The notes under the pieces are model-generated. The model saw nothing but the letters and a program-made list of their open reading frames with translations, was not told the DNA's origin and ran no database searches. From positions 1 through 31,804 of the forward strand of contig BNUP01000012.1 in NCBI GenBank assembly GCA_025997455.1: DNA of 31,804 nt, given 5' to 3'. This DNA comes from Fibrobacterales bacterium (GTDB taxonomy: Bacteria; Fibrobacterota; Fibrobacteria; Fibrobacterales; Fibrobacteraceae). This document shows positions 24,637-31,804 of the stretch, piece after piece. Both the position numbers and the translations under genes were made by a program. Position 1 is the first letter of the stretch; every line of letters begins with the position of its first letter.

Positions 24637-25659
24637 ATGCACTCTCAAATTACGGAATTAGAAAACGCATTCAAAGAGGAACTCTCGCAGACCGATACGA
24701 GCGACGGTTCGGCAATTGAAATATTGCGGTTAAAATATCTCGGCAAAAAAGGGCTTGTCACCGATTTATTAAAAGGAATGGGGCAATTGAGTGCAGAGGA
24801 AAAACCGACATTCGGGAAATTGGTAAATGATTTGAAGGTGTCTGTTCAAACTGCAATAGAAACTGCACAGGAAATTGCAAAAAAAGCCGCACTTGCCCGT
24901 TCGCTTGAAAGCGGAAAAATTGATATTTCACTGCCGGGTGAAGGTTATCACAAAGGCAGCACGCACCCGCTATACGACATTCGAGAAGAGGTAATTGACT
25001 TCTTTTACGGAATGGGTTTTAAGGTAGATTTGGGGCGAGATATAGAAACGGATTGGTATAATTTTGAGGCGTTAAACACACCAAAAGACCATCCGAGTCG
25101 CGATATGCAAGATACATTTTATCTCGCCGAGGGCGTTATGCTCCGCACGCACACAAGCGGAACGCAAATTCATTATATGGAAAATCACAAACCGCCTTTA
25201 AGAATGGTTGCACTCGGTCATGTATTTCGAGTTGATTCCGATGCCACGCACGCGCCTATGTTTCAGCAATGCGAAGGTTTGGTTGTCGATGAAAATATTT
25301 CGTTTGCGCAACTAAAAGGAACGCTTTCGTTATTTGCAAAAAAGTTGTTCGGCGAAAATATAAAAACGAGATTTCGTCCGAGTTTTTTCCCGTTCACCGA
25401 GCCGAGTGCGGAGTTAGATGTGAGTTGTGTTTTTTGCGGAGGTGCAGGTTGCCGCAGGTGCAAGGGCACAGGATGGATGGAGATAGGCGGATGCGGTTCG
25501 GTAGATCCCGCCGTGTTTGCAAATGTAGGTATAGATAGTGAAAAATACACGGGTTTCGCATTCGGATTCGGATTAGATAGAATTGCAATGTTGAGGCATC
25601 ATATTCCAGAAATTTCACTCCTCACTTCCAACGACCAACGCTTTTTAGGGCAGTTTTGA
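24637..25659 (+). CDS. pheS: Phenylalanine--tRNA ligase alpha subunit
   Basis: A 340-residue class II synthetase subunit that charges tRNA-Phe as part of an alpha2-beta2 enzyme. An N-terminal coiled coil (about 1-90) binds tRNA. The catalytic core shows HTSGTQIHYM, GHVFRVDSDATHAPMF (motif 2 region), RFRPSFFPFTEPSAELDV and GLDRIAMLRHHIPEI (motif 3). A four-cysteine stretch (CVFCGGAGCRRC) fits the short loop seen in many bacterial PheS. The start follows TTTCTACCTTACCAAT. pheT is not downstream as in many genomes; instead the stop overlaps the start of the futalosine hydrolase gene (TTGA). Confidence 0.97.
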   Translation: MHSQITELENAFKEELSQTDTSDGSAIEILRLKYLGKKGLVTDLLKGMGQLSAEEKPTFGKLVNDLKVSVQTAIETAQEIAKKAALARSLESGKIDISLPGEGYHKGSTHPLYDIREEVIDFFYGMGFKVDLGRDIETDWYNFEALNTPKDHPSRDMQDTFYLAEGVMLRTHTSGTQIHYMENHKPPLRMVALGHVFRVDSDATHAPMFQQCEGLVVDENISFAQLKGTLSLFAKKLFGENIKTRFRPSFFPFTEPSAELDVSCVFCGGAGCRRCKGTGWMEIGGCGSVDPAVFANVGIDSEKYTGFAFGFGLDRIAMLRHHIPEISLLTSNDQRFLGQF

Positions 25660-26210
25660 CACTTTTTGTTTTTGCTACCGAACTTGAACAGAGCGGTGTT
25701 TTTCCAAACGGCGTTCCAGCAGGTTACGATTGTGTAATAACAGGCGTTGGAATTATCGCAACCGCTTTAACACTATCCAAAAAATTTAGCGGCAACAAAG
25801 AGATTGACTTTGCGATACAGATAGGAATTGCAGGAGCATACTCAAACAGCAACTTAAAAATCGGTGAAGTTGTAAATGTGAAAAGCGATTTACTGTTAGA
25901 GTTTAAACCTTGGGAACCAAATGAGTTTTTCGCCTCTGCCGATTTACCTTTCAAAAACGATTTACAGCCCGTAAAATCCGCTACGGTTCTACACTGCACA
26001 GATACGGATGAAATAGGATTGCAACGCGGAACAGAGGCACAAATTGAAACTATGGAAGGTGCGGCATTTTTTGCAACTTGCAGGGAATACGGCGTTCCGT
26101 CTGTTCAAATTCGTGCGGTGAGCAACATCGCCGCCAAATACAACAAAGATGATTGGTGCATTGAAAGTGCACTTGCCGCACTCAGCGAACTGTTTAAAGG
26201 AAACCTCTAA
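25656..26210 (+). CDS. mqnB: Futalosine hydrolase
   Basis: A 184-residue nucleoside-phosphorylase-like hydrolase. It removes adenine (hypoxanthine in some) from (aminodeoxy)futalosine in the futalosine route to menaquinone. Visible marks are the glycine-rich VITGVGIIATALTL, IGIAGAYSNSNLKIGEVV and the substrate-binding TMEGAAFF, followed by IRAVSN. The start is TTG overlapping the pheS stop by four bases, so expression is coupled to pheS. It is somewhat short for the family. Its last codons (KGNL, then TAA) are encoded by the outer arm of a type A mosaic repeat, so the natural C-terminus may have been trimmed. The other mqn genes are not in the window. Confidence 0.85.
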   Translation: MTLFVFATELEQSGVFPNGVPAGYDCVITGVGIIATALTLSKKFSGNKEIDFAIQIGIAGAYSNSNLKIGEVVNVKSDLLLEFKPWEPNEFFASADLPFKNDLQPVKSATVLHCTDTDEIGLQRGTEAQIETMEGAAFFATCREYGVPSVQIRAVSNIAAKYNKDDWCIESALAALSELFKGNL

Positions 26211-26461
26211 AAACTCCCTTTGTAACACAATTCCACAGATTTGAGTTTTTAGAGACGACGGCGATACTGCGAGCATTCGCCGCAGTATGACATTATCATC
26301 ATAAAAACTCAGTTCGCCCATGTCGCTTGGTAACCTCTACCAACCTCTTAGGAGGTTGGTAGAGGTTACCTAAGTATTTAAAGTAAACACTGATTAACTC
26401 AACAAGAGATAGTCAGATCCTACTAAGCGACACGGGCGACCTGTGTTTTTATGCAAATTTA
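26197..26461. repeat. Composite mosaic repeat A-B (copy 2) with partial D element
   Basis: A half 26197-26268: arms CCTCTAAAAACTC / GAGTTTTTAGAG, nearly identical to copy 1 including the loop TTTGTAACACAATTCCACAG. The inverted B half (26311-26370) has tail AGTTCGCCCATGTCGCTT and hairpin GGTAACCTCTACCAACCTC. The spacer has its own stem ATACTGCG/CGCAGTAT. A truncated D copy (26411-26443, AAGCGACACGGGCGACCTG) ends in TTTTTATGCAAATTTAAG, which also follows copy 3; the last bases form the ychJ stop codon. Confidence 0.8.
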
Positions 26462-26947
26462 AGCACCGCAGCACTTTTTATATTTCTTTCCCGACCCGCA
26501 GGGGCAAGGGTCATTTCGTCCAACGCTGATTTCTTTCTTCACGGGTTCGGGCTTAATCAATTTGCCTTCCGTTAAAAACCAGTCTCCGTTCTTTCTCACA
26601 AACTCCGAAACCTCGTGATGGTCGCGAACAATTCCGCCGGATTTATACTTTGCAACAAATTCGACTAAACCCTTATTCAACTGCTCGTCAATTTTGTTAG
26701 AAACGATTTTTAAGCCGAGCCACTCGCTTTGCTCCGCCCAAACCCTTGCACCCTTCTCATCGAAGTCCTTGCGCTGATTCACTTCCAAACTATCGCGCAG
26801 CCACAAAACTTCGTGCTTGGCATAAGCCGTATATCGCGACCTCATCAGCGATTCGGGACTATCGGCTTTCGCAGTTTTTTTGATTATAGGCTCACAGCAT
26901 TCGCCATAACTTTTCCCCGACCCGCAGGGACATAAATCTTCACTCAT
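26459..26947 (-). CDS. ychJ: YchJ-family protein with two SEC-C motifs
   Basis: A 162-residue member of the UPF0225/YchJ family. SEC-C zinc-binding motifs lie at both ends: CPCGSGKSYGECC (6-18) and DPCPCGSGKKYKKCC in the last 16 residues. Between them is the YchJ middle domain with SLMRSRYTAYAKH. SEC-C motifs bind zinc and also occur at the SecA C-terminus; YchJ itself has no firmly known function. Start ATG 26947 overlaps the methyltransferase stop by four bases (ATGA), implying an operon. A longer frame from 26965 has no support. Confidence 0.92.
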   Translation of the reverse strand: MSEDLCPCGSGKSYGECCEPIIKKTAKADSPESLMRSRYTAYAKHEVLWLRDSLEVNQRKDFDEKGARVWAEQSEWLGLKIVSNKIDEQLNKGLVEFVAKYKSGGIVRDHHEVSEFVRKNGDWFLTEGKLIKPEPVKKEISVGRNDPCPCGSGKKYKKCCGA

Positions 26948-27576
26948 ATTTTCCTCAACAACCAAATTTCTTCTCTGCCCGCACGCCGTTTAATGCTCTT
27001 TGTGGGCTTAATTTTTTTCTCAACTTTAAAAACTCCCTTAAAACGAACCGCCAATTCCCCTTCTGTAGTTGAGTGCGGCGGGTTATAATCATCGGAATAT
27101 TCCTCGTGCAGCGGAAACAGAAAAAATACAACAACACCGTCATCTTTAAGCATCTTTAACAGCATTTCAAAATATTCATCGCGCCTGCCCGGATGAACTC
27201 CCGCAAAGGTGCAGTAATCGTAAATTATATCAAATTTTTCGCCGCCCTTTTCCTTGTTTTTCGGACTCAACAAAAACATATCTAAATTCAGCATTCGCAA
27301 ATTCTGCGTTCGCTGAGACAAATTTTCCAAGCAATCGCACGCCGTCGGAGAGAAATCAACCGCCAAAACCGAATGACCCCGTTTTGCCCACGCCTCCGCA
27401 TCCCAACCGCGACCCGCCGCCGGCACAAGAACCGAACCTTTTTTAGGGCAGGAAGGATGTTTAAAAAACTCCAAAAGTGCAGGTGTTGCACAACCCAAAT
27501 CCCAAGTATCTTTTCCCTCCGCATACCAATTCTCCCAATATTGGGGAATGTTCTGCGTAAGTTTTATTAGAGCCAT
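26944..27576 (-). CDS. Thiopurine methyltransferase-like SAM-dependent methyltransferase
   Basis: A 210-residue class I methyltransferase. WENWYAEGKDTWDLG near the N-terminus and PALLEFF are typical of the TPMT/TehB-like group. The SAM-binding loop is VLVPAAGRGWDAEAWA (about 49-64), followed by VLAVDFSP (about 70-77), with YDYCTFAGVHPGRRDEYF (about 118-135) after the fourth strand. It would transfer a methyl group to a small molecule such as a thiol or halide; the substrate is unknown. ATG 27576 has GGAAGGAAAT upstream, and TTTTCTACATTCC lies about 30 bases before that. It is followed by ychJ. Confidence 0.85.
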   Translation of the reverse strand: MALIKLTQNIPQYWENWYAEGKDTWDLGCATPALLEFFKHPSCPKKGSVLVPAAGRGWDAEAWAKRGHSVLAVDFSPTACDCLENLSQRTQNLRMLNLDMFLLSPKNKEKGGEKFDIIYDYCTFAGVHPGRRDEYFEMLLKMLKDDGVVVFFLFPLHEEYSDDYNPPHSTTEGELAVRFKGVFKVEKKIKPTKSIKRRAGREEIWLLRKI

Positions 27577-27765
27577 ATTTCCTTCCTTTTATTCATCGGC
27601 TACGGGAATGTAGAAAAGTAGGGTATAGGGTGTGGGGAGTGTAAAGTTGAATGTGGAGAATGTCCATTTATCATAGACTAACTTGCAAGTTTGTAGAGTT
27701 GAATAATAACTTTACACTTTTTTTGGTGTGTTCTATCCACACCGCGTTCCCTTGTTAAAGAAAAA
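27577..27765. other. Intergenic region with pyrimidine-rich module
   Basis: On the minus strand, the module ATGGACATTCTCC..., a C/T-rich run ending ACACCCTATACCC and TTTTCTACATTCC (27617-27605) precede the methyltransferase. Related modules lie at 2900 and 18785. An imperfect repeat of GTGTAAAG/CTTTACAC also occurs. No gene is seen, nor a classic terminator for rlmN or the methyltransferase. Confidence 0.5.
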
Positions 27766-28779
27766 TTACAAGCGCATAGCCAACTGACCGCAGGCGGCAA
27801 AAATATCTCTGCCTCTCGGATTTCTTATATTTATCTGCACGGCTTCCGAACGAACCAACCGCATAAATTCATCTATCTCTTCCTGTGAAGGTGCTTGCAA
27901 ATTCGGATCTTCGCAGTCGTTTAAGACTATAGCATTCACCTTACAACGACGCGGCTTAACTATTTTTATGAGGTCGGCGGCGGCTTTGGGTGAGCAAGTT
28001 TTACCTTTAATCAAAATATATTCAAGCGTAACCCATTCATCGCTTTTTCGTATATAGTTATCTATGCCCTCTAAAAGTTCAGGCAATGCCCACGATTTAT
28101 TCACGGGCATAAGCGATGCACGAGTTTCGTTATCTGCCGCTACCAAACTCACCGCTAATTGGCAAGGAGTATTCCTTTCCAAAAGTTCCGCAATTTTCGG
28201 CACCACTCCGCTTGTGCTAACCGTGAGGCGACCCTTTCCCATAGAAAATGCTTTTTGGTCGTGAAGGGTTTCGCAGGCTCTATGCACGCTTTCTAAGTTC
28301 ATAAGCGGTTCACCCATACCCATAAAAATAACATTTGTGACCGTTTGAATTCGCCACACATTTATAATCTGTTCTAAAATTTCACCCGCCTCAAGCGAAC
28401 GATTTAAACCCATTTTTCCCGTTCTGCAAAAAGCACAACCCATAGCACAACCCGACTGCGTGGAAACGCAAACCGAAGCCCTCGTCTCGGTAGGTATCAT
28501 AACCGTTTCAACAGGCAAACCGTCGGCGGTTTTATATAACCATTTTACGGTGCCATCGCTACTTTCGAGCCTAGTTTCCTGTGTGAGCGATTTTATGCGA
28601 AATGTCTTTTCTAAAAGTTCGCAGAGTTCCTTCGGCACATTCATACCTTCAAAACTCTCAGCCATATTTTTATACAGCCAAACCCTAATCTGCTCTGCAC
28701 GGTAAGGCTTTTGCCCGTTTTCGGCTAAGAAATTCCGCAGTTCGGCATTGGTCAAAGATTTAATGTCGCTAAATGACAT
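27766..28779 (-). CDS. rlmN: 23S rRNA (adenine2503-C2)-methyltransferase RlmN
   Basis: A 337-residue radical-SAM enzyme that methylates C2 of A2503 in 23S rRNA (and A37 of some tRNAs). The cluster motif is CAMGCAFC (C111, C115, C118). The family-specific cysteines are C104 (RASVCVS) and C330 (FAACGQL), the latter being the methyl carrier. VIFMGMGEPLMN and STSGVVP are hallmark segments. The N-terminal KPYRAEQIRVWLYK matches the accessory domain. ATG 28779 is chosen because TTTTCTACCTTTGC lies seven bases upstream; the open frame to 28887 runs into the inverted-repeat leader. Confidence 0.96.
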   Translation of the reverse strand: MSFSDIKSLTNAELRNFLAENGQKPYRAEQIRVWLYKNMAESFEGMNVPKELCELLEKTFRIKSLTQETRLESSDGTVKWLYKTADGLPVETVMIPTETRASVCVSTQSGCAMGCAFCRTGKMGLNRSLEAGEILEQIINVWRIQTVTNVIFMGMGEPLMNLESVHRACETLHDQKAFSMGKGRLTVSTSGVVPKIAELLERNTPCQLAVSLVAADNETRASLMPVNKSWALPELLEGIDNYIRKSDEWVTLEYILIKGKTCSPKAAADLIKIVKPRRCKVNAIVLNDCEDPNLQAPSQEEIDEFMRLVRSEAVQINIRNPRGRDIFAACGQLAMRL

Positions 28780-28785
28780 TTTGCA

Positions 28786-28930
28786 AAGGTAGAAAAGTGG
28801 GGTGTGGGGTATAGGGGAACTCGGCAGTGCAGGGGTTGAAAGTGTAACTTTCAACTCTATAAACCTGCAATGCCGAGTTATCCACACCCTACACCCTATA
28901 CCCCTGCACTGCCGAGTTTTTCTACATTCC
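28786..28930. promoter_or_regulatory. Divergent rlmN/hcp region with perfect inverted repeats
   Basis: An 18-bp perfect inverted repeat, AACTCGGCAGTGCAGGGG at 28818-28835 and its complement at 28901-28918, encloses a second stem GTTGAAAGT/ACTTTCAAC (28835-28855) and C-rich runs of the ACACCCTATACCCC type. Both outer edges carry the start-proximal motif: TTTTCTACCTTTGC toward rlmN and TTTTTCTACATTCC (28917-28930) toward hcp. Confidence 0.65.
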
Positions 28931-28967
28931 CCCCTGCACGGGAAAGGAGAGCCGCAACGGAGGCGTT

Positions 28968-29477
28968 ATGGCTATTCCTGCATATATGAAAATAGACGGC
29001 ATTCCCGGTTCGGTGAATGTGTCTGGGCGTGAGGGCTTTGTTGAAGTCCTTGAATTTAATCACAGGGTTTATGTGCCCACAGACCGTGACGACGGCTCGC
29101 TTACTGGCACGCGCAAGCACGATTCCCTGATAATCCACAAGGCGTTTGATAAGTCGTCGTCGCTCCTCTACCAGAAGGTCTGCACAGGGCAAACCGTGCC
29201 GAATATTTTAATTCGGTGGTATAAAATTACCGACCGCGGCGAGGAAGTTGCTTACTTTGAGCACAAGTTGGAGAAGTGCAAAATTGCGAGTGTCCGCTCG
29301 TATATGCACAATGTTAAGGATAGCACAAAGGAGCAATTTGTTCATCAGGAAGAGGTTACAATTCGCTACGAAAAAATCTCGTGGAATTTCTTGGACGGCA
29401 ATTTGCAACACACCGACCAGTGGAATCAACGAGGCGGTGCAGGTTCGGGCGGAATTGGCGGACTTCCGTCGTTTTAG
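28968..29477 (+). CDS. hcp: Type VI secretion tube protein Hcp (TssD)
   Basis: A 169-residue Hcp-family protein. Hcp hexamers stack into the inner tube that a type VI secretion system fires into target cells. Family features are the MAIPAYMKIDGIPGS start, VEVLEFNH, RKHDSLIIHKAFDKSS (the conserved loop), the beta strand FEHKLEKCKIASV and the C-terminal YEKISWNFLDG. A Gly-rich tail (GGAGSGGIGGLPSF) follows. ATG 28968 has GGAGG at good spacing. No other T6SS gene lies nearby, so this is an orphan copy, which could serve a system encoded elsewhere. It is divergent from rlmN and ends before a strong hairpin. Confidence 0.9.
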   Translation: MAIPAYMKIDGIPGSVNVSGREGFVEVLEFNHRVYVPTDRDDGSLTGTRKHDSLIIHKAFDKSSSLLYQKVCTGQTVPNILIRWYKITDRGEEVAYFEHKLEKCKIASVRSYMHNVKDSTKEQFVHQEEVTIRYEKISWNFLDGNLQHTDQWNQRGGAGSGGIGGLPSF

Positions 29478-29490
29478 TTTTTGATTAAGT

Positions 29491-29544
29491 AACTTCTAAA
29501 AATTGCAAGTGCAGATGATGGCATTTTAGCAATTTTTAGAAGTT
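29491..29544. terminator. Perfect 16-bp hairpin between converging hcp and amidotransferase genes
   Basis: Arms AACTTCTAAAAATTGC (29491-29506) and its exact complement (29529-29544) with a 22-base loop. Placed between two converging genes it probably ends transcription from both sides, although the T-run is inside the stem rather than after it. The arms resemble those of the type A mosaic repeat but no tail follows. The amidotransferase stop codon lies inside. Confidence 0.6.
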
Positions 29545-30248
29545 CTCGTTAAATAATCCAACGCCTCATATAAAACCTTGTGAATTGCACTAAAATAAAA
29601 GTCGGGAACGGCGTTCATCTGTTGTGCAGTTTGAATGGCGGGGGCGTTTGGATTAAGTTCATTTTTGCAGTTTTCGGCAAGAGCGGCAACGCTTTGTCGG
29701 GTTGCTTCGAGATGAAATTGAAAAGCCAAAACAGTGTGTCCGTATTGAAATGCTTGATTTTGACAGCGTTTGCTTTTTGCCAAGCGAATCGCTCCGTTTG
29801 GAATGTCAAATGTGTCTCCGTGCCAGTGAAAAACTTGTGCTATGGAAGGGAACTCAAAAGCATTTGACGCGTGCGGCACAGATTCCACCGAAAACCAACC
29901 GATTTCCTTAACAGGATTTTTTCGCACGGTTGCACCTAAACAATGCGCTACAAGTTGTGCTCCCAAGCAAATACCGAGCACAGGTTTATTTGCCGCCAAA
30001 GCATCGCTAATTGCCGCCTTTTCCAATGCGAGATACGGAAATTCCGCCTCATCATAAACGCCCATAGAGCCGCCGAGCACAATCAAAAAATCGTATTGAT
30101 TTGATGCGGGAGGTTTATCATCGTTGAAAAATTTTGTGTAGCAAATTGCAAAACCTCGTTCCCGCAGCCAAGGTTCTATTGCGTAAATATCTTCAAAAGG
30201 CAAGTGCTGAAAAATTTGTGCAATCATACCGTGTGGAATATACAACAT
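29526..30248 (-). CDS. Class I glutamine amidotransferase-like protein
   Basis: A 240-residue GATase1-domain protein. The catalytic triad is visible: C94 in GICLGAQ, H179 and E181 in FQFHLEAT; HWHGDTF (141-147) is typical of the stand-alone GMP synthase-like group. It would release ammonia from glutamine, or act as a gamma-glutamyl hydrolase as some members do; no synthase domain is attached or adjacent. ATG 30248 is used; Met8 (30227), giving MIAQIFQHLPFED, aligns better with the usual family start and is a real alternative. Its last residues (RTSKNC) are encoded by an arm of the hairpin shared with hcp. Confidence 0.85.
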   Translation of the reverse strand: MLYIPHGMIAQIFQHLPFEDIYAIEPWLRERGFAICYTKFFNDDKPPASNQYDFLIVLGGSMGVYDEAEFPYLALEKAAISDALAANKPVLGICLGAQLVAHCLGATVRKNPVKEIGWFSVESVPHASNAFEFPSIAQVFHWHGDTFDIPNGAIRLAKSKRCQNQAFQYGHTVLAFQFHLEATRQSVAALAENCKNELNPNAPAIQTAQQMNAVPDFYFSAIHKVLYEALDYLTRTSKNC

Positions 30249-30445
30249 TGCGGGTTGGGGAGTGGGGGAGAGTAGAGAGTAAAGAGTAGAGAATAATAAC
30301 TTTACACTTTCAACTCCTGCACTGCCGAGTTCCCAACTTTACTCTCTACTCTATACTCTCTACTCTATACTCTATACACTCCACTCTTTTCACTTTTCAC
30401 TATCAACTTTTTCTATCTTCCCTTCCAACATAAGATTGGAGTAAA
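30249..30445. promoter_or_regulatory. Low-complexity divergent region before typA
   Basis: On the plus strand a run of near-heptamer repeats of TACTCTC/TACTCTA (30338-30380) is partly complementary to AGAGTAGAGAGTAAAGAGTA (30269-30288), so long imperfect inverted pairing is possible. TGCACTGCCGAGTT recurs (30318-30331), as in the rlmN/hcp region. TTTTTCTATCTTCC (30408-30421) lies 24 bases before the typA start. Confidence 0.55.
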
Positions 30446-31804
30446 ATGAGTTCATTTGTAAATGAGAATATTCGTAACATCGCTATTATAGCACATGTTG
30501 ATCACGGCAAGACCACTTTGGTCGATCAAATTTTGAAACAGTGCGGAACTTTCCGCGAAACAGAAGAAGTAGCCGAAAGAGTTATGGATTCTGACAGTTT
30601 GGAAAAAGAACGCGGAATAACCATTTTGGCGAAAAATGCAAGCGTATTTTACAAAGGACACAGGGTAAATATTGTAGATACTCCGGGTCACGCGGATTTT
30701 GGCGGGCAAGTTGAGCGCGTTCTCGGCACGGTAGATGGCGTGCTGTTGGTGGTAGATGCTTTTGAAGGACCAATGGCGCAAACCAGATTTGTTACTCAAA
30801 AAGCGTTGGAATTAGGGCTTATTCCCATAGTAGTTGTGAATAAAATTGACCGCGATGGTTGCAATCCCGATGGCACTCTCAACAAAGTTTTTGACTTGTT
30901 CTGCGATTTGAACGCAAACGAACAGCAATTGGAATTCGGTGCGGTTTTTGCAAGCGGAAGAAAGGGAACTTGTCGATTAAATATGAGCGACCCCGATGGC
31001 GATTTGCTCCCGCTTATGGATATGATTTTGGAGCGCATTCCTGCACCCAAAGGCGATCCGAGCGGCACTCCTCTGCTTCAAATTGCATCCCTTGAATACT
31101 CGTCTTTCTTGGGACGACTCGCAGTGGGAAGAATTTTGCGCGGAACTTGGAAGGCAGGAATGACGATCGCCCAATCAACACCCGAAGGAAAATTCAAAAA
31201 TATACGAATCCAAAAAATTTTAAGATACGACGGCATAACCCCCATACCTGCGGAAATTACGGTGCCGGGCGATATAGTCCTTTTATCGGGCTTGGAATCT
31301 TTCGACATTGGCGACACTCTCTCCGCAACCGACAAACCGGAAGAACTACCGCGCATACACCTTGACCCTCCAACTATCTCAATGCTTTTCACCGTTAATA
31401 CTTCACCGCTTGCAGGCAAAGGCGGCGGAAAATATTTAACGGGAAACCACTTATTGGAACGCTTGGAACGCGCTCGAATGGCAGACCCGGCACTCCTCGT
31501 CGAAAAAGCCGACGGTGCAAGTTCCTACAAAGTCAGCGGGCGCGGCGTTATGCATCTCACAATTTTAATTGAGAATATGCGGCGCGAAGGTTATGAATTT
31601 ACAATAGGCTCTCCTCAAGTTATTTTTCAAAAAGACGAAAACGGCAGAGTTTTAGAACCGATAGAGCAGTATAAAGTTGAAGTCCCCGCGGAATTTAGCG
31701 GCGGAATAATTGAGGAACTCGGACGGCGCAAAGGCGAAATGGTCAATATGATTCAAGACGATAACAATCGGGTTTTTCTTGAATACAATGTGCCGTCCGA
31801 GTTC
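30446..31804 (+). CDS. typA: Translational GTPase TypA/BipA (3' end outside window)
   Basis: The first 453 codons of TypA/BipA, a ribosome-binding GTPase involved in 50S assembly and stress adaptation. G1 is AHVDHGKT (16-23), switch I ends in ERGITI, G3 is DTPGH and G4 NKID. The ADFGGQVERVL segment and the later FTVNTSPLAGKGGGKYLT are characteristic of TypA rather than EF-G or LepA. ATG 30446 has GGAG at good spacing and is the evident start. The frame is open to the window end, with about 150 C-terminal residues expected beyond. Confidence 0.96.
   Translation, partial: MSSFVNENIRNIAIIAHVDHGKTTLVDQILKQCGTFRETEEVAERVMDSDSLEKERGITILAKNASVFYKGHRVNIVDTPGHADFGGQVERVLGTVDGVLLVVDAFEGPMAQTRFVTQKALELGLIPIVVVNKIDRDGCNPDGTLNKVFDLFCDLNANEQQLEFGAVFASGRKGTCRLNMSDPDGDLLPLMDMILERIPAPKGDPSGTPLLQIASLEYSSFLGRLAVGRILRGTWKAGMTIAQSTPEGKFKNIRIQKILRYDGITPIPAEITVPGDIVLLSGLESFDIGDTLSATDKPEELPRIHLDPPTISMLFTVNTSPLAGKGGGKYLTGNHLLERLERARMADPALLVEKADGASSYKVSGRGVMHLTILIENMRREGYEFTIGSPQVIFQKDENGRVLEPIEQYKVEVPAEFSGGIIEELGRRKGEMVNMIQDDNNRVFLEYNVPSEF

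Noticed and set aside
28780..28887. 36-residue N-terminal extension of RlmN
   Set aside because: It would be encoded by the inverted-repeat promoter region; the family start fits 28779.

Overview
The window looks like chromosomal DNA of a moderately low-GC, Gram-negative bacterium of the FCB group. It encodes an SprA-type type IX secretion translocon of about 2,350 residues, a CotH protein with lamin-tail and chitobiase-type domains, an outer-membrane-barrel candidate, a lipoprotein, a type VI secretion Hcp protein and futalosine hydrolase (the futalosine route to menaquinone). I favour a Fibrobacterota-like organism at moderate confidence. There is no rRNA or other decisive marker, so the phylum is an inference.

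Layout. 1-2 kb: the 5' end of an IS1-like transposase leaves the window on the minus strand, and its outer end appears to have cut off the 5' part of a cotH gene. 2-6 kb (minus): a lone FecE-like ABC ATPase, an outer-membrane-barrel candidate and a TPR-like lipoprotein, separated by repeat elements. 6.2-7.3 kb (plus): an AAA/DUF4143 ATPase. 7.3-17.5 kb (minus): sprA, then a membrane-anchored GAF protein with a degenerate GGDEF-like tail, overlapping by one base a sodium:solute symporter. 17.6-23.4 kb is more accessory: a small basic protein, tRNA-Arg(CCU), an apparently truncated antitoxin, a DUF4258 toxin/antitoxin pair, a DnaQ-type exonuclease overlapping a DinG homologue that has lost its ATPase motifs, an XRE regulator and an AAA ATPase with a nuclease-like C-terminus. 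23.7-31.8 kb is mostly housekeeping: SDR oxidoreductase, pheS-mqnB, methyltransferase-ychJ, rlmN, hcp, a class I glutamine amidotransferase and the 5' part of typA/bipA.

The strongest non-genic signal is a family of interspersed mosaic repeats. Each half-element is a hairpin followed by a tail like AGCGACACGGGCGAACTG or GACGACGGCGAACCTG. Two halves commonly face inward to form a composite, resembling the logic of REP/BIME elements. Composites lie after lipoprotein, AAA, SDR and mqnB genes, and two tandem copies lie in frame inside the N-terminal coding region of sprA, giving a perfect 52-residue periodicity. A separate 60-bp tandem repeat at about 3 kb recurs inside the composite at 23.5 kb.

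A second recurrent signal is TTTCTAyMTT, found just upstream of about ten genes on both strands and often only 6-12 bases from the start codon. It often sits at the end of a strand-asymmetric pyrimidine-rich module. It fits a -10-like element with very short leaders and was used here to choose several start codons. I found no CRISPR array and no convincing complete new defence system. The best candidates for new biology are the in-frame mosaic repeats in sprA and the DnaQ plus ATPase-dead DinG pair.
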